From the NCBI RefSeq assembly GCF_014652615.1, contig NZ_BMZD01000007.1:1-64000 (forward strand): 64,000 nucleotides of DNA, given 5' to 3'. How positions within the stretch are numbered: the stretch's first letter is position 1; every line of letters begins with the position of its first letter. Below the pieces are notes generated by a model. The model was given only the letters and a program-made list of their open reading frames with translations, had not been told where the DNA came from and searched no databases. A program made the translations under genes and the position numbers. This document shows positions 10,626 through 20,475 of the stretch, piece after piece. Source of the stretch: Novosphingobium arvoryzae (lineage in GTDB: Bacteria > Pseudomonadota > Alphaproteobacteria > Sphingomonadales > Sphingomonadaceae).

Positions 10626-12297
10626 ATGGCCAAGGGCAGTTCGCCGCTTGAACACGAAGCCGCGCAATCCACCACCGCGCTGGGGCCGCTGGTCGGCCTC
10701 GCCAGAGAGGACTTTGTCGGCGCGGTCGCGCTGCTGCTGCGCGAAACCGCCAGCGATCCGGCCCGGACCGTCCGCCACATGCAGTCCTTCGGCGATGACG
10801 TGGTCAAGATCCTGACCGGCAAGTCCGACCTTGCGCCAGACCCCAAGGACAAGCGTTTCATGGACCCGGCGTGGCGCTACAACCCCTTCTTCCGCGCCGG
10901 GGCGCAATACTATCTGGCAGTGCAGCGCGGGATGAAGCACTGGCTGGAGGAACTCCAGCTGGACGAACTGGAGCGCGACCGCGCCAATTTCATTGCCAAC
11001 ATCATCATCGACGGGCTGGCTCCCACCAACACGCTGGTCGGCAATCCCACCGCGCAGAAGCGGCTGATCGACAGTGGCGGCCTGTCGGTCATCAAGGGGC
11101 TGAAGAACGTCTACAACGACATCGTCAACAACAAGGGGATGGTCAGCCAGGTCGACAAGAAGCCGTTCAAGCTGGGCGAAAACATCGCCACGTCCAAGGG
11201 TAGCGTCGTCTATCGCGACGCGATCATGGAACTGATCCAGTATGCCCCGACGACGGAGCAGGTCCACGCCATCCCGCAGCTGACAATTCCGCCGCAAATC
11301 AAAAAGATGTACATCAACGACCTGTCGCCGGAAAAGTCGGTGGTGAAATGGCAGGTCGACAACGGCATCCAGTGCTTCGTCATCAGCTGGAAGAACCCCA
11401 CCAAGGCCGAAGGGCACTGGGGCATGGACGATTACATCGCCGCCTGCCGCAAGGCGATCGACGTGGTGTGCGAGATTACCGGCGCGAAAAAGGTCAACGT
11501 GTCCTCGGCCTGTTCCGGCGGGCAGACCGGCGCGATCCTGGCCAGCAGGATGGCGGCGGATGGCGACACGCGGCTGGGCGCGCTGACCTTCATGGTCACC
11601 GTGCTGCACCCCAAGCAGAACGACATCGAGGCCGGATCGCTGATTTCCGAAAACGGGCTGGCGCTGGCCAAGCGCCGGGCATTCGCTGGCGCGCGGGTTC
11701 GCCTGGCTGCGCCCGAACGACCTGATCTGGAACTATGTCATCAACAACTACCTGATGGGCGATGATCCGCCCGCGTTCGACGTCTTGTTCTGGAACGCGG
11801 ACGCGACCAACCTCTCGGCCACGCTGATGGGCGATTTCCTGCACCTGTTCGAAACGCTGGCCTTCACCAAGCAGGGTGAAGTGGAAATGGCGGGCCACCC
11901 GATCGACCTGTCCAAGGTCAAAAGCGACCTGTTCATCCTGGGCGGAACGACCGATCACATCACCCCCTGGCGCGCGTGCTATCGCTCAACCCAGCTGTTC
12001 GGGTCAAAGGATGTCACGTTCGTGCTCAGCCAGGCCGGGCACATGCAGGCGATCCTCAACCCGCCGGGCAACCCCAAGGCGCGCTATTATGTGTCTAAAA
12101 AGCCCGGCCATCCCCCCGCCGATGTTGACGAGTGGCTTCAGGGGGCAGAGGAAGTGTCGGGAAGCTGGTGGCCGTTCTGGATGGAGTGGGTGAGAAATCG
12201 AGCAGGCAAGCTGATTGCGGCCCCCGCTTCGCTGGGCAGCAAGCAACACCCGCCGATGGACCCCGCCCCCGGCCGCTATGTGCTGGACGAGGCATAA
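10626..12297 (+). pseudogene. phaC: Class I PHA synthase, frameshifted
   Basis: PhaC polymerises 3-hydroxyacyl-CoA into storage polyester. The N-terminal part (10626 to about 11670) contains the lipase-like box SSACSGGQTG with the catalytic cysteine. The C-terminal part continues in the +1 frame from about 11673 (SLARGFAWLRPNDLIWNYV) and holds the aspartate segment GGTTDHITPW and histidine segment SQAGHMQAIL. Between LALAK and SLARGF relatives carry, from memory, about ten more residues, so a small deletion that also shifts frame is the simplest reading. Translation in the first frame ends at 11765 after unrelated residues. Upstream are a GGGGGAA ribosome site and a 7-bp stem-loop at 10581-10598. 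An assembly error is possible. Confidence 0.85.
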
Positions 12298-12308
12298 GGG
12301 TTGCTGAC

Positions 12309-13142
12309 TTGACCGAACAACTGACCTGCGAATTCTCGATGGAAGTGGTGGGGGGACGCACCTTGCGCGTCGCCCGCTGGCGCTGGGACATGGAGAGCGA
12401 GCATCTGCCGATCCTGTTCTTCAACGGCATCGGCGCCAATATCGAGGCTGTTGCCCCGCTGGCCGAAGCGCTGACCGACCGGCCCTTCATGATGTACGAC
12501 ATGCCCGGCGTCGGCGGTTCGCCCGATCCGGTGATCCCCTACAACGCCTTCACCGTGGCCTGGCAGACGAAGGAACTGCTCAAGCGCTTCAACGCCGAGC
12601 AGGTGGACCTGATGGGCGTCTCGTGGGGCGGCGGCATGGCTCAGCACTTCGCCCTGCAACATGGCGATTTCGTGCGGCGGCTGGTGCTGATCGCGACCAG
12701 CGCGGGCATGCTGATGGTCCCCGGCAACCCCGCCGCGCTGACCAAGATGGCCAACCCGCGCCGCTATATCGACAACGATTACATGGCGAAGAACTTCAAG
12801 ACGCTCTACGGCGGGATGGTCGGTGAAAAGAGCGAACACATCGCCCGCCTCACCCCCCCTTCCCCGCGCGGTTACATGTATCAGCTGCTGGCCATGCTGG
12901 GCTGGACCAGCGCGCCGGGCCTGCCGTTCCTGAAAAAGGATACGCTGATCATGATGGGCGACGCGGACCAGATCGTGCCGCTGGCCAACGGCCATATCCT
13001 GAAGACCCTGATCCCCAACAGCCGCCTCGAAGTGTTCGAGGGCGGCGGGCACCTGTTCATGCTCAGCCATCAGGATCAGACCATCGCCACCATCCGGGAG
13101 TTCCTGGGCGCTCCCGATCCAGGGGAAAGAAAGGCAGCCTGA
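12309..13142 (+). CDS. phaZ: Intracellular PHA depolymerase-like alpha/beta hydrolase
   Basis: The 277-residue protein matches the intracellular medium-chain PHA depolymerase group: VGGRTLRVARW, LPILFFNGIGANIE (oxyanion region), nucleophile elbow GVSWGGGMAQ, acid near MGDADQIVP and histidine in EGGGHLFM. It lacks a signal peptide, so it would act on cytoplasmic granules. A TTG at 12309 is chosen because it sits 12 bases after the phaC stop with TAAGGG upstream; an ATG at 12339 is the alternative. It is probably cotranscribed with phaC and abuts the next gene. With phaC broken its substrate may no longer be made here. Confidence 0.85.
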   Translation: MTEQLTCEFSMEVVGGRTLRVARWRWDMESEHLPILFFNGIGANIEAVAPLAEALTDRPFMMYDMPGVGGSPDPVIPYNAFTVAWQTKELLKRFNAEQVDLMGVSWGGGMAQHFALQHGDFVRRLVLIATSAGMLMVPGNPAALTKMANPRRYIDNDYMAKNFKTLYGGMVGEKSEHIARLTPPSPRGYMYQLLAMLGWTSAPGLPFLKKDTLIMMGDADQIVPLANGHILKTLIPNSRLEVFEGGGHLFMLSHQDQTIATIREFLGAPDPGERKAA

Positions 13143-14447
13143 ATGCGCCACATCGCGATCATCGGTTCGGGCCCCGCGGGGTATTACACGGCCGAGGCCG
13201 CGCAGAAACAGTGGGGCGATGACGTTCGCGTCGACATCTTCGACATGCTGCCGGTGCCCTATGGGCTGATCCGCACGGGCGTGGCGCCCGATCACCAGTC
13301 GATCAAGGGCGTATCGCGCCGTTACGAGGCCACGGCTTTGTCCGACAACGTCCGCTTCGTCGGCAACGTCAAGGTCGGGCAGGATGTGACGATCCCCGAA
13401 TTGCAGGACCTCTACGACGCCGTCGTGCTGGCCACCGGCGCACCGCACGACCGCAAGATGGACCTGCCCGGTGAAGACCTGCCCGGTGTCTATGGAAGCG
13501 CCGCATTCGTCGGCTGGTACAATGGCCACCCCCAGTTCGCCACGCTCGACCCGGATCTGTCGGGCGATACGGCGGTGGTGATCGGCATGGGCAACGTCGC
13601 GCTCGACGTGACCCGCATCCTGTCCAAGACCCGCGCCGAATTCGATGGCAGCGACATTGTCGCCCATGCGCTCGACGTGCTGGACACCTCGAAACTGCGC
13701 CGGATCGTGGTGCTGGGGCGGCGCGGGCCGCACCAGATCATGATGACGCCCAAGGAACTGGGTGAACTCTCGCACCTGTCGCGCGCCGCGCCGCGGGTCG
13801 ATCCGCAGGACCTGCCGGAGGTGGGCGAGGACGCGCTGCTGGAACCCGGCATGCGCAAGTCCGTCAACCACTTGCGCAGCTTCGCCGCAATCCCCGCCAG
13901 TCACTATGCCGACACGCAGATCGAGATCGAATTCGACTTTTTCGCCAGCCCCAGGGCGATCCTTGGCACCGGAAAGGTCGAAGGGATCGAGGTGGAACGC
14001 ACCACGGTCGAGGCCGGCCGCGCCATCGGCACCGGTGAGACCTATGTGATCCCCGCCAGCCTGGTGGTGTGCTGCATCGGCTATCAGACCTCGCGCATCC
14101 CCGATGTCCCGTTCGATGAACGCGCGGGCCGCTTTGCCAACGACGAAGGGCGCATCCTGCCCGGCCTGTACTGCGTCGGCTGGGCCCGGCGCGGGCCGTC
14201 CGGGACGATCGGCACCAACCGCCCCGACGGGTTCGGCATTGTCGAGAAGATCGCCGAGGACATCGGCGCGGGCGCGGGCAAGGCGGGGCGTCCCGGCTTC
14301 GATGCGCTGGCCGCCGCGCGCGGGCTGGAAGTCGTCACTTTCCGCGACTGGAAAAAGATCGAAGCCGCGGAAGAACAGCGCGCCCGCGACGGCGCCCCGC
14401 GCGAGAAATTCGTCCACGTGGATGACATGATCGCCGCGCGGCGATAG
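13143..14447 (+). CDS. Ferredoxin/adrenodoxin-type NADP+ reductase (FprA-like)
   Basis: This 434-residue flavoprotein resembles mitochondrial adrenodoxin reductase and mycobacterial FprA, which pass electrons from NADPH to ferredoxins. The FAD motif IIGSGPAGYYTAE is at the N-terminus, followed by LPVPYGLIRTGVAPDH. The NADP motif VIGMGNVALDVTRIL is near residue 145, and a late FAD contact GWARRGPSGTIGTNR follows. The ATG begins one base after the phaZ stop, so the genes are coupled. Its partner ferredoxin is not in the window. Confidence 0.9.
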   Translation: MRHIAIIGSGPAGYYTAEAAQKQWGDDVRVDIFDMLPVPYGLIRTGVAPDHQSIKGVSRRYEATALSDNVRFVGNVKVGQDVTIPELQDLYDAVVLATGAPHDRKMDLPGEDLPGVYGSAAFVGWYNGHPQFATLDPDLSGDTAVVIGMGNVALDVTRILSKTRAEFDGSDIVAHALDVLDTSKLRRIVVLGRRGPHQIMMTPKELGELSHLSRAAPRVDPQDLPEVGEDALLEPGMRKSVNHLRSFAAIPASHYADTQIEIEFDFFASPRAILGTGKVEGIEVERTTVEAGRAIGTGETYVIPASLVVCCIGYQTSRIPDVPFDERAGRFANDEGRILPGLYCVGWARRGPSGTIGTNRPDGFGIVEKIAEDIGAGAGKAGRPGFDALAAARGLEVVTFRDWKKIEAAEEQRARDGAPREKFVHVDDMIAARR

Positions 14448-14566
14448 CCCCGGCCCAACTGTTCGCCTCACTGACAAACCCGTGCTTGCCACGGGCGGCG
14501 AGCCATGGCTTAATCGCCCAGTTAAATGGCCGCCCGGCAGAGTCGGCCATGACGGGAGAGTTCGAT

Positions 14567-16315
14567 ATGGCCACTTATGACCTGATCATCCGCAATGGCA
14601 CGATCGTTGACGGCACCGGCGCCCCGCGCTTTGCCGGCGACGTTGCCGTCAAGGACGGGCTGATCGCCGCCGTCGGCACCGTGCGCGGCGATGCCACGCG
14701 CGAAATCGATGCGGACGGCAAGATCGTTGCCCCCGGCTGGGTCGATATCCACACCCATTACGATGGCCAGGCCACGTGGGATGCGGAAATGGCCCCGTCC
14801 AGCTGGCATGGGGTGACCACGGTGGTGATGGGCAATTGCGGCGTCGGCTTCGCTCCCGCCGCGCCGGACCGCCACGAATGGCTGATCGGGCTGATGGAAG
14901 GGGTTGAGGACATCCCCGGCACCGCGTTGGCCGAAGGGATGAAGTGGGACTGGGAAACTTTCCCCGAATACCTCGACGCGCTGGAGCGCCTGCCGCGCAC
15001 GGTCGATGTCGGCACCCATGTGCCGCACGGCGCGGTGCGTGCCTATGTGCTGGGTGACCGCGAAAAGCCGGGCGCGATCCCGACCCAGGACGACATCGCG
15101 AAAATGGCCGAGATCGTGGAGGAAGGCGTGCGCGCCGGGGCGCTGGGCTTTTCCACCAGCCGCACCGTGATTCACAAGTCGATCGACGGCGAAGTCGTCC
15201 CCGGCACCACTGCCACCGCCGAGGAACTGATCGCCATCGGCCGCGCGATGGGCAAGGTCGGTCACGGCGTGTTCGAACTGGCCAGCGACCTCAAGCGCGA
15301 ATGGAACGAGTTTGAGTGGATGGGCGCGATCAGCCGCGAAACCGGGCTGCCCGTCACCTTCGCCGCGCTGCAATCCATCGCCAAGGAACTGCCGCTGTCC
15401 GAACAGATCGCGGAGATGGACCGCCAGAACGCAACCGGCGCGAACATCGTCGCCGCCATCGCGCTGCGCGGCAACGGCATCATCATGGCCTGGCGCGGCA
15501 CGGTCCACCCGTTCCGCTTCCGCCCCAGCATTGCCGAGCTCGACACGCTGCCCTGGGATCAGGCCGTCGCCCGGCTCAAGGACCCCGCGTTCAAGGCTCG
15601 CGTCCTGTCCGAAGCCAACGTCTACCCCGAAAGCGACATCGTCCACCTCTACCGCGTGATCGCCGAAGGGTGGGCCGCGCAGTTCGAAATGGACGCCGAT
15701 TTCGATTACGAACCCGGCCCCGACGCCAGCATCGCCGCCCGCGCCGCAGCGGCGGGCAAGTCGGCCGACGAATACGCCTATGACCTGCTGACGGCGGATG
15801 ATGGCACCGGCTTCATCTATCTGCCGATCCTAAACTATGCCGACGGAAACCTTGATTTCCTTGAAGAATTGCAGAACCGCGACGACTGCGTGAACTCGCT
15901 GTCCGATGGCGGGGCGCATTGCGGCACGATCTGCGACGCAGCCAGCCCGACCTTCATGCTTCAGCACTGGGTGCGTGATCGCAAGCGCGGCGGGCGGCTC
16001 TCGCTGGAACACGCGGTCAAGCGCCAGTGCCTCGATACCGCACGGCTCTATGGCCTCGACGATCGCGGCGTGATCGCGCCGGGCTATGTCGCCGACCTCA
16101 ACGTGATCGATTTCGACAACCTGCAGCTGGGCAAGCCGTGGATGGCATTTGACCTGCCCGCTGGCGGCAAGCGCCTGCTGCAACGGGCCAAAGGCTATGT
16201 CGCCACCATCAAATCGGGCGTTATCACGTTCGAGGATGGGAACTGGACGGGCGCGACCCCCGGCGGATTGATCCGCGGGCCGCAGCGCGCCGCCATGCTG
16301 GAGGCAGCCGAATAA
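14567..16315 (+). CDS. N-acyl-D-amino acid deacylase-like amidohydrolase
   Basis: The 582-residue protein belongs to the amidohydrolase family 3 / D-aminoacylase group, metal enzymes that release D-amino acids from N-acyl forms. It shows [20 protein letters not shown], the metal-binding segment [26 protein letters not shown] and the C-terminal aspartate region LSDGGAHCG. The start at 14567 follows a GGGAGAG ribosome site; an in-frame ATG at 14486 adds 27 residues that look untranslated. The real substrate is unknown, since many family members act on other amides. It is followed one base later by an MDR oxidoreductase gene. Confidence 0.85.
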   Translation: MATYDLIIRNGTIVDGTGAPRFAGDVAVKDGLIAAVGTVRGDATREIDADGKIVAPGWVDIHTHYDGQATWDAEMAPSSWHGVTTVVMGNCGVGFAPAAPDRHEWLIGLMEGVEDIPGTALAEGMKWDWETFPEYLDALERLPRTVDVGTHVPHGAVRAYVLGDREKPGAIPTQDDIAKMAEIVEEGVRAGALGFSTSRTVIHKSIDGEVVPGTTATAEELIAIGRAMGKVGHGVFELASDLKREWNEFEWMGAISRETGLPVTFAALQSIAKELPLSEQIAEMDRQNATGANIVAAIALRGNGIIMAWRGTVHPFRFRPSIAELDTLPWDQAVARLKDPAFKARVLSEANVYPESDIVHLYRVIAEGWAAQFEMDADFDYEPGPDASIAARAAAAGKSADEYAYDLLTADDGTGFIYLPILNYADGNLDFLEELQNRDDCVNSLSDGGAHCGTICDAASPTFMLQHWVRDRKRGGRLSLEHAVKRQCLDTARLYGLDDRGVIAPGYVADLNVIDFDNLQLGKPWMAFDLPAGGKRLLQRAKGYVATIKSGVITFEDGNWTGATPGGLIRGPQRAAMLEAAE

Positions 16316-16316
16316 G

Positions 16317-17330
16317 ATGAGCATTACCGTAGTCCGCGTCGGATCCCCGGCGAGCCTGGAAACCCTGTTGCCGGGCACTGCCGACGATCCCGGCCAGCCC
16401 GGTCCCGGCGAAATCCGGGTCAAGCTGGCCGCGTCCTCGCTCAACTTTCACGACTTCGCGGTCGTGGCGGGCATGATCCCGACCGAGCCGGGCCGCATCC
16501 CGATGTCCGACGGCGCCGGCACGGTCGAGGCCGTGGGCGATGGCGTGACCGAATTCAAGGTGGGCGATCTGGTCGTCTCCACCTTCTTCCCGGACTGGCT
16601 GGACGGGGCGGTGCCGTCCGCCTCGTTCGCCCGCGTGCCGGGTGACGGGATCGATGGCTATGCCCGGGAGGTCGTGGTCACCCCGCAGCACTGGTTCACC
16701 CGCGTCCCTGTGGGCTACTCCGCCGCCGAAGCCGCCACGCTGACGTGTGCGGGCCTGACGGCATGGCGCGCACTGTTTGTCGATGGCGCGGTAAAGCCGG
16801 GTGATACGGTGCTGGTCCAAGGCACCGGCGGGGTATCCATCTTCGCCCTGCAATTCGCCAAGGCGGCGGGCGCGAGGGTCATCGCGACCAGCTCGTCCGA
16901 CGCCAAGCTGGAGCGGCTGAAGGCGCTCGGCGCGGATGACCTCATCAACTACAAGGAAAACCCCGCCTGGGGGATGAAGGCGCTGGAACTGACCGGCGGC
17001 GTGGGCGTCGATACCGTGGTTGAAATCGGCGGTTCGGGCACGCTTGACCAATCGATGATGGCGACCCGCGTCGGGGGCCACGTTGCACTGATCGGGGTGC
17101 TGGCCGGTTTTGCGGGGCCAGTCCAGACCGCCATGCTGATGGCCAAGAACCTGCGCGTCCAGGGCCTGACCGTGGGCAGCCGCGCCCAGCAACTCGCCAT
17201 GATCGCCGGAATCGAGGCCAACGGCATCAAGCCGGTGATTTCCGATCACTTCCCGCTGGTCGAACTGGCTGCCGCATTTGGGCATCAGGCCGCGAACAAG
17301 CACTTCGGCAAGATCGTCGTCGATATCTGA
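16317..17330 (+). CDS. Zinc-free MDR family NAD(P)-dependent oxidoreductase
   Basis: The 337-residue medium-chain dehydrogenase/reductase has the N-terminal GroES-like fold (VKLAASSLNFHDFAVVAG) and a Rossmann domain with VLVQGTGGVSIFALQ at about residue 165. The position that binds catalytic zinc in alcohol dehydrogenases is Phe/Asp-like (NFHDF) and no four-cysteine lobe is present, so it is probably a quinone-reductase-like enzyme. It starts one base after the amidohydrolase stop, so the two form an operon and may share a pathway. The substrate cannot be inferred. Confidence 0.85.
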   Translation: MSITVVRVGSPASLETLLPGTADDPGQPGPGEIRVKLAASSLNFHDFAVVAGMIPTEPGRIPMSDGAGTVEAVGDGVTEFKVGDLVVSTFFPDWLDGAVPSASFARVPGDGIDGYAREVVVTPQHWFTRVPVGYSAAEAATLTCAGLTAWRALFVDGAVKPGDTVLVQGTGGVSIFALQFAKAAGARVIATSSSDAKLERLKALGADDLINYKENPAWGMKALELTGGVGVDTVVEIGGSGTLDQSMMATRVGGHVALIGVLAGFAGPVQTAMLMAKNLRVQGLTVGSRAQQLAMIAGIEANGIKPVISDHFPLVELAAAFGHQAANKHFGKIVVDI

Positions 17331-17337
17331 CCTGAGT

Positions 17338-17360
17338 GGGAGAGGGTTCCCCCCTCTCCC
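17338..17360 (+). terminator. Stem-loop after the amidohydrolase-MDR operon
   Basis: GGGAGAGGG pairs with CCCTCTCCC across a short loop a few bases after the MDR stop codon. No clear T-run follows, so termination may be partial. A second palindrome, also found near 57118, follows at once. Confidence 0.4.
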
Positions 17361-17361
17361 C

Positions 17362-17388
17362 GTCCTCCCGGACCCGATCCGGGGTGAC
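17362..17388. repeat. Dispersed palindromic repeat, copy 1
   Basis: The element CCCGGACCCGATCCGGGG followed by TGAC lies between the convergent MDR and DUF2855 genes. A closely related palindrome occurs at 57118-57144. Short intergenic palindromes of this GGATCCGGGGTGAC type are common in sphingomonad genomes as far as I recall; their role is unknown. Confidence 0.5.
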
Positions 17389-17406
17389 CGGCCTGCTTAC
17401 ATGCGG

Positions 17407-18483
17407 CTAAGGCCGGATCACGACCCCGACCGCTGGATCGGCGCTGCCATCCGCTGCCGCGGCAAACGCGGTCACGGCCGCATCCAGTCCGCCGCGCGCC
17501 TCGATCCGCACGGCCCCGGCGACATGGCCGAGAAACTGCTGCCAGCTGGCCGCCACTTCCGCACCGAATGCCTTGGGACCAATGTCCTGAATCATCGCCA
17601 CGGCATGATCCGGCGCGAAGAACAGCGTCGGCGTCGGACCCGGCAGCGGCGCGCCCGCCTGCCCGAACCCCGCACCAACATGGGTTGCGCCCACCGTACA
17701 GGAATACTTCAGCAAATCGCCCAGCGTTTCATGCACGGCGCGCAACACGGCCGCATTGCCCGCAAAGTCGACCGAAACGCTGGGCACCTGCGGCAGATCG
17801 CCAATCGCGTCATAGGCCAGGACCGTGTCATAGCAGCCGCTCGCCACCACAAACGCGACATTGCCAGCCGAGGTCAGGGCGATCCGCCGCACCTGTGGTG
17901 AGCGTTCGCGCGCCACGCTGGCCAGTGCCATCGCGGTCTTGGACGAGGCGCTGGTCACCACCATCGCCTGCGCCCCGAACCAGTCAGCCCGGCGGAACAT
18001 CCCCTCGATCAGGAAGCCGGTCTTGAACAGCGGGCCAAAGATCATCCGCTCCCCTTCCCGCGCCGGATCATGCTCCGGATCGGCGGCGAGGCGCGCATAC
18101 TGGTTGTAGATCGGGCTCATCGGCTGGCGATGCGCCGCGCCGTCCGTGAAGCCGCCGGGCGTCACGCCCACCGGCAGCACATCCAGATGCGTGCCCATCG
18201 GCAGGTAGCCATAGACCCGTTCCCCGACGGCAATGTCGGGATGGTTCGATGCCTCGACCACGGCATGGCCCCACATCGGCACCACGCCCCACTCGCCCTC
18301 GCCCGGAAAGAAGTTCCAGTACCCGAATGCGTCGCCCACCACGGCATAAGTCACGTTGTTGGCGGTGACCGAAAAGCTCTCGATCCGCAGCCGCACTGCG
18401 CCTTCGCCCAGCGGCGGCAAGGCCTGCTCAACGATGCGCGCGATGCCGATCTGATCCCGCTTGACCTGGACGGTGTGGCTCAT
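17407..18483 (-). CDS. DUF2855 family protein
   Basis: The 358-residue product matches DUF2855, a family without an assigned reaction. Its beginning, GAVRLRIESFSVTANNVTYAVVG, looks like the GroES-like part of medium-chain reductases, and MVVTSASSKTAMALA sits where the nucleotide-binding domain would begin, so an MDR-like fold is likely. The usual GxGxxG dinucleotide motif is not evident. It lies downstream of dnaN on the same strand but behind a terminator-like hairpin. Confidence 0.8.
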   Translation of the reverse strand: MSHTVQVKRDQIGIARIVEQALPPLGEGAVRLRIESFSVTANNVTYAVVGDAFGYWNFFPGEGEWGVVPMWGHAVVEASNHPDIAVGERVYGYLPMGTHLDVLPVGVTPGGFTDGAAHRQPMSPIYNQYARLAADPEHDPAREGERMIFGPLFKTGFLIEGMFRRADWFGAQAMVVTSASSKTAMALASVARERSPQVRRIALTSAGNVAFVVASGCYDTVLAYDAIGDLPQVPSVSVDFAGNAAVLRAVHETLGDLLKYSCTVGATHVGAGFGQAGAPLPGPTPTLFFAPDHAVAMIQDIGPKAFGAEVAASWQQFLGHVAGAVRIEARGGLDAAVTAFAAAADGSADPAVGVVIRP

Positions 18484-18502
18484 TGCTCTCTCCCCAAACG
18501 CA

Positions 18503-18531
18503 AATGGGCGCCCCGTGCTGGAGCGCCCATT
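18503..18531 (-). terminator. Terminator-like hairpin after dnaN
   Basis: AATGGGCGC pairs with GCGCCCATT, a 9-bp perfect stem with an 11-base loop, starting just past the dnaN stop on the minus strand. The T-run after it is only three bases, so efficiency is uncertain. Confidence 0.5.
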
Positions 18532-18553
18532 GAAAACCGGCGATTGCCGTAAT

Positions 18554-19672
18554 TCAGACCCGCATCGGCATCAGGACGTAGAGCGCGGGGCTCTTGTCGT
18601 CCTGCCGGATCAGGGTCGGCGCGCCGGCGTCCGCGAGGTGCAGTTCCACCGTGTCGCCCTCGATCTGGCCGAGAATGTCCTTGAGGTAGTTGGCGTTGAA
18701 GCCGATCTCGAAGCCCGACGAGCGATAGTCCGCCGGCAGTTCTTCCGCTGCCGTGCCGTTGTCCGGCGAAGTGACCGACAGCGTCACGCGGTCGGTTTCC
18801 AGCGCCATCTTCACCGCGCGGGTCTTTTCCGTGGCGATCGTCGCGACGCGGTCCACGCCCTGATAGAAGCTCTTGGGATCGAGCCGCAGCAGCTTGTCGT
18901 TCCCGGTCGGGATCACGCGGGTGTAATCGGGGAACGTGCCATCGATCAGCTTGCTGGTCAGCACCACGCCGTTTTCACCGCCCAGGGTGAAGCGGATCTT
19001 GCTGGCCGACAGATCGACCAGCACGTTGGTGTCGAGCGCCTCTTCCAGCAGCTTGCGCAGTTCGGCGACGCATTTGCGCGGCACGATCACGTCGGGCATG
19101 CCTTCGGCCCCGTCCGGACGGGCAATGGTGTAGCGCGCCAGGCGGTGGCCGTCGGTGGCGGCGGCCTTCAGTTCCTCGTCCGAGACGTGGATGAAGATGC
19201 CGTTGAGGTAATAGCGGGTTTCCTCGGTGCTGATGGCAAACCGGGTGCGGTCGATCAGCTGGGCCAGCGTGGCGGCCGGCAGTTCAAAGCTGGTCGGCAG
19301 ATCGCCTTCGACGATCATCGGGAAATCGTCGCGCGGCAGCGTGGGCAGCGAGAAGCGGCTGCGCCCCGCCTTCACCGTCATGCGGTTGTCGGCGGTTTCG
19401 AGGCTGACCTGGCTGCCGTCGGGCAGCTTGCGGGCGATGTCGAACAGCAGGTGCGCGGAAACGGTGATTGCGCCCGGCGCCTCGACCGATACCGCGCCCA
19501 TCGTTTCAACCACCTGGAGGTCAAGGTCAGTCGCCATCACGCGCACGGTGCCGCCGGCGGCCGCTTCGATCAGCACGTTGGAGAGGATCGGAATGGTATT
19601 GCGGCGCTCAACCACGGACTGCACGTGCGACAGGCACTTGAGCAGCGTTGCGCGTTCGATGGTGGCCTTCAT
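18554..19672 (-). CDS. dnaN: DNA polymerase III beta sliding clamp
   Basis: The 372-residue protein is the processivity clamp that encircles DNA and tethers polymerase III. It begins MKATIERATLLKCLSHVQ, with the typical ERRNTIPILSNVL, and ends with the clamp C-terminus YVLMPMRV. The start at 19672 is chosen by family alignment and an AGGGGG site upstream; the frame is open 20 codons earlier. It is not beside dnaA here. A candidate promoter lies at 19755-19782. Confidence 0.98.
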   Translation of the reverse strand: MKATIERATLLKCLSHVQSVVERRNTIPILSNVLIEAAAGGTVRVMATDLDLQVVETMGAVSVEAPGAITVSAHLLFDIARKLPDGSQVSLETADNRMTVKAGRSRFSLPTLPRDDFPMIVEGDLPTSFELPAATLAQLIDRTRFAISTEETRYYLNGIFIHVSDEELKAAATDGHRLARYTIARPDGAEGMPDVIVPRKCVAELRKLLEEALDTNVLVDLSASKIRFTLGGENGVVLTSKLIDGTFPDYTRVIPTGNDKLLRLDPKSFYQGVDRVATIATEKTRAVKMALETDRVTLSVTSPDNGTAAEELPADYRSSGFEIGFNANYLKDILGQIEGDTVELHLADAGAPTLIRQDDKSPALYVLMPMRV

Positions 19673-19754
19673 GGTCTGCTCGTGTCCCCCTGGGGCGTGA
19701 ATGGCGGATTCGCGAGCGGAATCGCCGCTCACGCGGACAAAATTCGGACTATCT

Positions 19755-19782
19755 TCCTTACCGCAAGCCGCCCGGGCGGCAA
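19755..19782 (-). promoter_or_regulatory. Candidate dnaN promoter
   Basis: On the minus strand TTGCCG (19782-19777) and TAAGGA (19760-19755) are 16 bases apart, about 85 bases before the dnaN start. The -10 resembles the TAAGGG of the rpsF and atp promoters in this window. The -35 is moderate. Confidence 0.35.
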
Positions 19783-19828
19783 GGCTGGAGCGCGCAGAAC
19801 CCTGCGAATCTGGGGATAAATGCGGGGG

Positions 19829-20392
19829 TTACTGCCGCCGGACCGCAGCCACGGGAGCGCCCAGTTGCTTTTCCAGCTGGAACACCCGCGACGTCAGCGG
19901 CAGGTACCCGCCCACGACCGGCCAGATTGCTTCATCCATCTTGAGGATATCGACCCCGCTGTCGGTCAGCGCCTTGATCAGCTTTTCGACCTGCTCGTCC
20001 TTCAGGTCGGTGATAACCGGATTGGTCCGCCCCGGCCCGACATCCATCGTCGCGTCAATCAGCGCGGGCTTCAGCCCGGCCGCCGTGATCCGCTGCAGGA
20101 ACCCCGAGCGCGTGGCCGACAGCTTGGCATATTCGTAATAGGCGTCTTGCTGCGCGGCGGGGACCTTGGTCTGCTTCATGCAGGCTGCGGCCACGCCGTC
20201 GAGTTTGTCCCATTGCTGATCCAGTTCGGGATCATTTTCGTTGTCCGCCAGCACGAGTTCGGAAATCCGGCTGGCGACTTCGGGCTTCACGGCCTTGGCC
20301 GGGCAATCGAGCTGCTTGCGGGTCAGCGCCTGGGCGGGCGTGGTCAGGCCCAGCGCAAGAGCGACGAAGGCAGCGGCGGGAATCAGACGCAT
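19829..20392 (-). CDS. Small exported protein of unknown function
   Basis: I do not recognise a named family. From MRLIPAAAFVALALGL there is a clear signal peptide ending at about AQA-LTRKQ, then a helical, soluble 165-residue domain with two cysteines (LDCPAK and AACMK) that could form a disulfide. Segments such as DEQVEKLIKALTDSGVDILKMD recall DUF2059-type periplasmic proteins, but weakly. A start three codons upstream is possible. The gene stands alone between dnaN and fabG on the same strand. Confidence 0.7.
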   Translation of the reverse strand: MRLIPAAAFVALALGLTTPAQALTRKQLDCPAKAVKPEVASRISELVLADNENDPELDQQWDKLDGVAAACMKQTKVPAAQQDAYYEYAKLSATRSGFLQRITAAGLKPALIDATMDVGPGRTNPVITDLKDEQVEKLIKALTDSGVDILKMDEAIWPVVGGYLPLTSRVFQLEKQLGAPVAAVRRQ

Positions 20393-20475
20393 GAAGGGCA
20401 ATCTCCTGAAAGGTTACCCCGTCCTATCACCGCTGCCGTGCCCCGCGTTGCACAATTACGACAGCCCGATCTTCG

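Noticed and set aside
11640..11770. Programmed ribosomal frameshift in phaC
   Set aside because: No slippery heptamer or following stem is evident and some conserved residues seem absent, so mutation or sequence error fits better.
12276..14492. A 738-codon minus-strand frame over phaZ and the ferredoxin reductase
   Set aside because: It is a shadow of two clearly recognisable plus-strand genes.
16317..18483. Amidohydrolase, MDR and DUF2855 genes as a biosynthetic cluster
   Set aside because: No core biosynthetic enzyme, carrier protein or transporter is nearby, and DUF2855 is on the opposite strand.
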